Assembly: GCA_021166835.1 (NCBI GenBank)
Contig: JAJPEN010000033.1
Location: forward strand, 87,575-151,574
Reading direction: 5' to 3'
Length of the DNA: 64,000 nucleotides
Origin: Burkholderiaceae bacterium
GTDB lineage: Bacteria > Pseudomonadota > Gammaproteobacteria > Burkholderiales > Burkholderiaceae
The notes under the pieces are model-generated. The model saw only the letters and a list, made by a program, of their open reading frames with translations. It searched no databases and was not told where the DNA came from. Positions 58,985-64,000 of the stretch are shown piece by piece. The translations under genes were made by a program, and so were the position numbers. Positions within the stretch are counted from its first letter, which is position 1, and every line of letters starts with the position of its first letter.

Positions 58985-60183
58985 AGCCCTACGACCTTCC
59001 CGATGCCAGCGGCCATTTCGGCCCGTACGGCGGCCGCTTCGTGGCCGAGACGCTCGTGCACGCGCTCGACGAGTTGCGCGACGCCTGGGAGCACTATCGC
59101 GCCGATCCTGCCTTCGTCGAGGAACTTCGGTACGAACTGGCGCACTTCGTGGGCCGGCCTTCGCCGGTCTATCACGCGCGCCGGTGGTCCGGGCGGCTGG
59201 GCGGTGCGCAGATCTGGTTCAAGCGCGAGGACCTGAACCACACCGGCGCGCACAAGATCAACAACACGGTCGGGCAGGCGCTGCTTGCCGCGCGCATGGG
59301 CAAGCCCCGCGTGATCGCCGAAACGGGCGCCGGCCAGCACGGTGTCGCCACCGCCACCGTCGCCGCGCGCAACGGCATGCGCTGCGTCGTCTACATGGGC
59401 GCCGAAGACGTCGCTCGGCAAAAGCAGAACGTGTACCGGATGAGGCTGTTGGGCGCCGAGGTGGTGCCGGTGGAAAGCGGCTCGCGAACGCTGAAGGATG
59501 CACTGAACGAGGCGATGCGCGACTGGGTCGCCAACGTCGAGGACACCTTCTACATCATCGGCACGGTGGCCGGTCCGCATCCCTATCCGGCGATGGTGCG
59601 CGACTTCCAGTCGGTGATCGGCGAGGAGTGCAAGCGCCAGATGCCGGAGATGATCGGACGCCAGCCCGACGTCGTCGTCGCCTGCGTCGGTGGCGGCTCG
59701 AACGCGATCGGCATTTTCCATCCGTACATCGACGTCGAAGGCGTGCAACTCGTCGGCGTCGAGGCGGGTGGCGATGGCGTCGACACCGGGCGGCATTCGG
59801 CATCGCTCACCGCCGGCATTCCCGGCGTGCTGCACGGCAATCGCACCTACCTGTTGCAGGACGAGAACGGGCAGATCCTGGATACGCATTCGGTGTCGGC
59901 GGGCCTCGACTACCCGGGCGTCGGCCCCGAGCATGCGTGGCTGAAGGACAGCGGGCGCGCGCGGTACGTCGTCGTGAACGACGACGAAGCGCTGGCGGCC
60001 TTCCACGATTGCTGCCGCATCGAGGGAATCATTCCCGCGCTCGAATCGAGCCATGCGCTTGCCCACGCCGCGCGCATCGCGCCGGCGATGGCGAAAGACC
60101 GTGCAATCCTCGTCAACCTGTCGGGCCGCGGCGACAAGGACATGCACACCGTTGCGCAGCGCGCCGGCCTTTCCTTCGAATGA
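58981..60183 (+). CDS. trpB: Tryptophan synthase beta chain
   Basis: This 400-residue PLP enzyme joins indole and serine. [20 protein letters not shown], the PLP lysine in [35 protein letters not shown], and [15 protein letters not shown] are diagnostic of TrpB1. It overlaps trpF and trpA by four bases each, consistent with coupled synthesis of the α2β2 complex. Confidence 0.98.
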   Translation: MKPYDLPDASGHFGPYGGRFVAETLVHALDELRDAWEHYRADPAFVEELRYELAHFVGRPSPVYHARRWSGRLGGAQIWFKREDLNHTGAHKINNTVGQALLAARMGKPRVIAETGAGQHGVATATVAARNGMRCVVYMGAEDVARQKQNVYRMRLLGAEVVPVESGSRTLKDALNEAMRDWVANVEDTFYIIGTVAGPHPYPAMVRDFQSVIGEECKRQMPEMIGRQPDVVVACVGGGSNAIGIFHPYIDVEGVQLVGVEAGGDGVDTGRHSASLTAGIPGVLHGNRTYLLQDENGQILDTHSVSAGLDYPGVGPEHAWLKDSGRARYVVVNDDEALAAFHDCCRIEGIIPALESSHALAHAARIAPAMAKDRAILVNLSGRGDKDMHTVAQRAGLSFE

Positions 60184-61001
60184 CCCGACTCGCCTCCACT
60201 TTCGTGCGCCTCGCCGCTCAACGGCGCAAGGCGCTGATCCCGTACGTCACCACCGGCTATCCGCGGCCCGAACTCGCACTGCCGGTTTTGCGCGCGCTCG
60301 TCGAGGGCGGCGCCGACGCGATCGAACTCGGCGTGCCGTTCTCCGATCCGATGGCCGACGGACCGGTCATCCAGCGCTCGAACGAGCAGGCGATCGCGCT
60401 CGGCGTCGGCTTGAACGAAGTGCTCGGCATCGTTCGCGCGTTCCGCGCGGGCGACGCCCAGACGCCGATCGTGCTGATGGGCTACGCCAATCCGATCGAG
60501 CGCTTCGGCGTGCAGCGCTTCCTCGCGCAGGCGGCCGAAGCCGGCGTCGACGGCGTGCTGGTCGTCGACTATCCGCCCGAGGAGTGCGAATCCTTCGCCG
60601 AAGCCGCGCGCGCCTGCGGCATCGATCCGGTGTTCCTGCTCGCGCCGACTTCCACCGATGCCCGTATCGAGCGCGTACTCCGCGCCGCGAGCGGCTACGT
60701 CTATTACGTGTCGATGAAAGGCACGACGGGCGGCACGCTCGACGCCGACGCGGTCGTCGCGCGCGTCGCCGCGATCCGCGCACGTACGTCGCTGCCGGTG
60801 GGTGTCGGCTTCGGCATTCGCGACGGCGCCGCGGCGCGCGCCGTCGCACGTGCCGCCGATGCAGTGATCATCGGCACGCGAACGATCGAGGTACTGCACG
60901 ACGGCCCGCTCGAGCAGGCGCCGCAGCGCGCGCGCGACTTCGTCGCGTCGATCCGTGCGGCGCTCGATGCGCCCGAACCGTTTCCGGAAATCCGACGATG
61001 A
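60180..61001 (+). CDS. trpA: Tryptophan synthase alpha chain
   Basis: This 273-residue barrel cleaves indole-glycerol phosphate. The catalytic Glu is in [20 protein letters not shown] and the catalytic Asp in [15 protein letters not shown]; the phosphate site includes [14 protein letters not shown]. It overlaps trpB at its start and accD at its end. Confidence 0.98.
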   Translation: MTRLASTFVRLAAQRRKALIPYVTTGYPRPELALPVLRALVEGGADAIELGVPFSDPMADGPVIQRSNEQAIALGVGLNEVLGIVRAFRAGDAQTPIVLMGYANPIERFGVQRFLAQAAEAGVDGVLVVDYPPEECESFAEAARACGIDPVFLLAPTSTDARIERVLRAASGYVYYVSMKGTTGGTLDADAVVARVAAIRARTSLPVGVGFGIRDGAAARAVARAADAVIIGTRTIEVLHDGPLEQAPQRARDFVASIRAALDAPEPFPEIRR

Positions 61002-61867
61002 CCTGGCTCGACAAACTGCTGCCGCCGCGCATCAAGCGTTCGCCGGCCGGCGGCAAGAAGGTACCCGAAGGCGTCTGGGTCAAGTGCCCGTCGTGCGACG
61101 CCGTGCTGTATTCGGCCGACCTCGAGGCGAACCTGAACGTCTGTCCGAAGTGCGCGCACCACATGCGCCTGTCGGCGCGCAAGCGGCTCGACCTGTTGCT
61201 CGATCCGGAGGGGCGCTACGAGATCGGCCACGAGGTGCTTCCGGTCGATGCGCTGAAGTTCAAGGACAGTCGTAAGTACCCCGAGCGGCTGCGCGAGGCG
61301 ATCGACGAGACCGGCGAGACCGACGCGCTCGTAGTGCAGGGCGGGGCGATCCGCACCATTCCGGTCGTTGCCGCCTGCTTCGAGTTCGATTTCATGGGCG
61401 GCTCGATGGGTTCCGTGGTCGGCGAGCGTTTCGCGCGCGGCGTGCAGGCGGCGATCGAGCAGCGCGTTCCCTTCGTCTCGATCGCGGCTTCGGGCGGCGC
61501 GCGTATGCAGGAAGGACTGCTGTCGCTGATGCAAATGGCCAAGACCACGGCGATGCTCGCCCGGCTGTCCGAGAAGAAGCTGCCCTACGTCTCGGTGCTC
61601 ACCGATCCGACGATGGGCGGCGTCTCGGCGAGCTTCTGCTTCCTGGGCGACATCGTCGTCGCCGAACCGCGCGCGCTGATCGGTTTCGCCGGTCCGCGCG
61701 TCATCGAGCAGACCGTGCGCACGAAGCTGCCCGAAGGATTCCAGCGTGCCGAGTTCCTGCTCGAGAAAGGCGCGATCGATCGCATCGTGGATCGCCGGCA
61801 GATGCGCGACGAGATCGCGCGCATGCTCGCCATGCTGGGCCGCCAGCCGAGCGAGGCGCTGGCCTGA
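60998..61867 (+). CDS. accD: Acetyl-CoA carboxylase carboxyltransferase subunit beta
   Basis: This 289-residue subunit transfers carboxyl groups to acetyl-CoA with AccA for fatty-acid synthesis. The N-terminal zinc ribbon is C-x2-C ([12 protein letters not shown]) and C-x2-C ([18 protein letters not shown]). The crotonase-type part has [20 protein letters not shown] and [12 protein letters not shown]. It overlaps trpA and shares its last base with folC, the standard arrangement in this group. Confidence 0.98.
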   Translation: MTWLDKLLPPRIKRSPAGGKKVPEGVWVKCPSCDAVLYSADLEANLNVCPKCAHHMRLSARKRLDLLLDPEGRYEIGHEVLPVDALKFKDSRKYPERLREAIDETGETDALVVQGGAIRTIPVVAACFEFDFMGGSMGSVVGERFARGVQAAIEQRVPFVSIAASGGARMQEGLLSLMQMAKTTAMLARLSEKKLPYVSVLTDPTMGGVSASFCFLGDIVVAEPRALIGFAGPRVIEQTVRTKLPEGFQRAEFLLEKGAIDRIVDRRQMRDEIARMLAMLGRQPSEALA

Positions 61868-63192
61868 TGTCCGCTTCGCTCGCCGACTGGCTCGACCGGA
61901 TCGAGACGCTTCATCCGAAGACGATCGATCTCGAACTGCAACGTGTTAGCGCGGTGGCGCAGCGCCTGTCGCTCGCGTTGTCGGCCACCGTCTTCACGGT
62001 GGGCGGCACCAACGGCAAGGGTTCGAGCTGCGCGATGCTCGAGGCGATCCTGCTTGCTGCCGGCTATCGCGTCGGCCTGTACACGTCGCCGCACCTCGTG
62101 CGCTTCAACGAGCGCATCCGGGTCGGCGGACGATCGGTGTCCGATGCCGCGATCGTCGAGCAGTTCGAGGCGGTCGACGCGGCGCGCGCAGGCACGGCGC
62201 TCACCTACTTCGAGTTCTCCACCCTGGCTGCGCTGCGCCTGTTTTCGCGCGAGCCGCTCGACGCGGTGATCCTCGAGGTGGGGCTGGGCGGCCGGCTCGA
62301 CGCCGTCAACATCGTCGATGCCGATTGCGCGATCGTCACCAGCATCGACGTGGACCACGTCGAATACCTCGGCGGCGATCGCGAACGCATCGGCTGGGAG
62401 AAGGCGCACATCTTCCGCAGCGGCCGCCCGGCGATCTGCAGCGATCCGATTCCGCCCGCATCGCTCGTGCAATACGCCGAATCGATCGGCGCCGACCTGT
62501 GGCTGTGCGGACGCGACTTTCATTACGTGGGCGACCGCCAGCAGTGGTCGTATCGCGGGCGCGCGCAGCGGCGCAGCTCGATCGCCTATCCGGCGCTGCG
62601 CGGCGCGAACCAGTTGCTCAACGCCTCGGGCGTGCTGGCCGCGCTCGAAGCGTTGCGCGAGCGGCTGCCGGTGAGCCAGCAGGCGGTGCGGCAGGGTTTC
62701 GCCGAGGTCGAACTGCCGGGACGCTTCCAGGTGCTCCCGGGCGTGCCCACCGTCGTGCTCGACGTCGCGCACAACCCGCACGCCGTCGCGCACCTGGCCA
62801 GCAACCTCGACTCCATGGGAAAGGGCGGGCGCAATTACGCGGTCTTCGGCGTAATGCGCGACAAGGACGTGGACGCGATCATCGCCGCGGTGAAGGACCG
62901 CTTCGACGCCTGGTTCGTCACCGACCTGCCGGGAACGCGTGCGGCGAGCGCCGCCTGGATCGCCGAGCGGCTGCAGGCGGTCGGCGTCAGCGCGCCCGCG
63001 GCCGAGGACGCCCAGACGGGTGGCGCGGCGCGCATCGAAACGCACGTCGCGCCGAACGCCGCACTGGCTGCCGCGCGTGCGGCAGCACAGCCCAATGATA
63101 GAATCATTGTCTTCGGATCTTTCCTCACTGTCGCGGACATTCTTGCCACACGTGCCAGCTCGCCGGATCCGTCGCTGCGACGTCCCCGCTGA
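61867..63192 (+). CDS. folC: Bifunctional dihydrofolate/folylpolyglutamate synthase
   Basis: This 441-residue Mur-ligase-like enzyme adds glycine-less glutamate units to folates. The P-loop is TVFTVGGTNGKGSSCAML, followed by YRVGLYTSPHLVRFNERIRV, FEFSTLAALRLF, VGLGGRLDAVN and the C-terminal VVLDVAHNPHAVAHLASNL. The ATG overlaps the accD stop by one base. The C-terminus is followed by the SPOR-domain gene after about 56 bases. Confidence 0.96.
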   Translation: MSASLADWLDRIETLHPKTIDLELQRVSAVAQRLSLALSATVFTVGGTNGKGSSCAMLEAILLAAGYRVGLYTSPHLVRFNERIRVGGRSVSDAAIVEQFEAVDAARAGTALTYFEFSTLAALRLFSREPLDAVILEVGLGGRLDAVNIVDADCAIVTSIDVDHVEYLGGDRERIGWEKAHIFRSGRPAICSDPIPPASLVQYAESIGADLWLCGRDFHYVGDRQQWSYRGRAQRRSSIAYPALRGANQLLNASGVLAALEALRERLPVSQQAVRQGFAEVELPGRFQVLPGVPTVVLDVAHNPHAVAHLASNLDSMGKGGRNYAVFGVMRDKDVDAIIAAVKDRFDAWFVTDLPGTRAASAAWIAERLQAVGVSAPAAEDAQTGGAARIETHVAPNAALAAARAAAQPNDRIIVFGSFLTVADILATRASSPDPSLRRPR

Positions 63193-63248
63193 AGCGCCAC
63201 CCGCCGCCGCAGCCACCCCCGCCGCCGTCGCAATATTCCGTTTCGCCG

Positions 63249-64000
63249 ATGGCGCGTCGTAATCCCGCCGACGGCGCCGCGCTCGACCCGGCCGTCACCC
63301 AGAAGAAGCGTGCGCGTCGACGCCTTGTCGGCGCCCTCGTGCTGGGCATCGCCGCAGCCATCGTCCTTCCGCTCGTGCTCGACTCCGAGCCGCGGCAGAC
63401 GATCACCGACGTCGAGATCGAGATTCCGCCGCGCGAGGCGGCGTTGCCCTCGCTCGATCCGCCGTCGCATGCCGACGCGGCCGCGTCGGCCGCTGCAGCG
63501 CCTGCCGATGACGCGGTAGTGCCGCCGACACCGGTCGAGGCGCAGGCGCCGACTGCGCATGCGAAGGCCGATGCGCCGGCGAAAGCCGATGCGCCGGCGA
63601 AGGACGACGCACCGGCGAAGGCCGGCTCGCCTTCACCGCCGCGATCGGCGCAGACGCCGGCGCAGGCCCGTACCGATGCACCTGCCGTGGCGGAGAAGCG
63701 CGGCAGCGCGAAGACCGAAGCGCCCAAAGTCGCCAGTGCAAAGCCGCACGCCGATGCGAGTACATCGGCTCGCAGCGAAGCCGGTGCGGCGAAGGCGCCG
63801 GCGAAACCGTCGCCGACCCCGACCGCAACGGCGGCAGCGCCGGCGGGCGCCGGTCGCTTCGCGCTGCAGGTGGGTGCCTTCGCCAACGCCGGCAGCGCCA
63901 GGGCACAACTCGACAAGGCGCGCCGCACCGGGCTGCGCGCCTACACGGAGAAGGTGAGCACCACGCAAGGCGAACGCACGCGCGTGCGCGTCGGCCCGTT
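63249..64000 (+). CDS. SPOR-domain DedD-like protein, cut by right window edge
   Basis: About 250 codons are visible; the end is outside the window. The protein has a short cytoplasmic head, one membrane span (LVGALVLGIAAAIVLPLVLD, residues about 27–46), a long Ala/Pro/Lys periplasmic linker, and the start of a SPOR domain, GRFALQVGAFANAGSARAQL. SPOR domains bind denuded septal glycan, and DedD acts in cell division. The position after folC is standard for dedD in betaproteobacteria. Confidence 0.88.
   Translation, partial: MARRNPADGAALDPAVTQKKRARRRLVGALVLGIAAAIVLPLVLDSEPRQTITDVEIEIPPREAALPSLDPPSHADAAASAAAAPADDAVVPPTPVEAQAPTAHAKADAPAKADAPAKDDAPAKAGSPSPPRSAQTPAQARTDAPAVAEKRGSAKTEAPKVASAKPHADASTSARSEAGAAKAPAKPSPTPTATAAAPAGAGRFALQVGAFANAGSARAQLDKARRTGLRAYTEKVSTTQGERTRVRVGP
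63561..63620 (+). repeat. 18-bp tandem repeat in the SPOR-protein linker
   Basis: Three copies of an 18-base unit (GCGAAGGCCGATGCGCCG and near variants at 63561–63578, 63579–63596, 63597–63614) and the start of a fourth encode AKADAP repeats in the linker. The number of copies may vary between strains without breaking the frame. Confidence 0.85.

Noticed and set aside
63561..63620. Short tandem repeats considered as a CRISPR array
   Set aside because: The units are contiguous, in frame and without spacers; they encode the AKADAP linker.

Overview
The window is 64 kb of GC-rich chromosome, almost fully coding. It looks like a betaproteobacterium, most likely Burkholderiales or Rhodocyclales. 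The main grounds are the core block leuC–entericidin–leuD–leuB–asd–fimV–truA–trpF–trpB–trpA–accD–folC–SPOR protein at the right end, a DUF4148 protein, tripartite-tricarboxylate-free TRAP and LIV-type transport genes, and a bzd-type class I benzoyl-CoA reductase. I saw no transposase, phage gene, CRISPR array or rRNA.

Left third (1–21.8 kb). A truncated XRE/ScfR-type regulator faces a branched-chain-amide-type ABC transporter operon: a Tat-exported binding protein, LivH, a LivM–LivG fusion and LivF. A zinc alcohol dehydrogenase and a Phd/VapC-type toxin–antitoxin pair follow. Then comes a leftward operon for the four subunits of an ATP-dependent benzoyl-CoA reductase, a seven-iron ferredoxin and a hemerythrin-like protein. 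Its promoter region carries a perfect FNR-type box and a perfect 16-bp palindrome. Divergent from it, an Rrf2 regulator heads sufBCDS–sufU–sufT, which runs directly into sdhC–sdhD–sdhB with no sdhA, so iron–sulfur supply and iron–sulfur consumers lie side by side.

Middle (21.8–45 kb). A small c-type cytochrome, a DUF808 membrane protein and a Pat-like acyl-CoA-synthetase/GNAT fusion are followed by a PAS-rich hybrid histidine kinase, an orphan LIV-type binding protein and a DctPQM TRAP transporter. Next is the most unusual locus: a leftward three-gene operon (38646→32168) for a polytopic membrane protein, a 979-residue fusion of a peptidoglycan-amidase/PGRP fold, a serine-hydrolase-like region and a metacaspase-like domain, and an M4-like zinc peptidase without a signal peptide. 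I propose it as a candidate cell-wall-sensing, proteolytic immunity or cell-death system; that function is inference. An ABC1 kinase faces it, followed by ChaB, a Ku protein with an overlapping MerR/TPR gene, an SPW-repeat membrane protein, small stress-type proteins, an OsmC protein and tRNA-Val(CAC).

Right third (45–64 kb). Housekeeping genes: a DUF938 methyltransferase, gltX, aroC, an M48 lipoprotein peptidase, leucine biosynthesis (with an operator-like inverted repeat at the leuC promoter and a strong intrinsic terminator between leuD and leuB), asd, fimV, and the tightly overlapping truA/trpFBA/accD/folC chain, ending in a truncated SPOR-domain protein.
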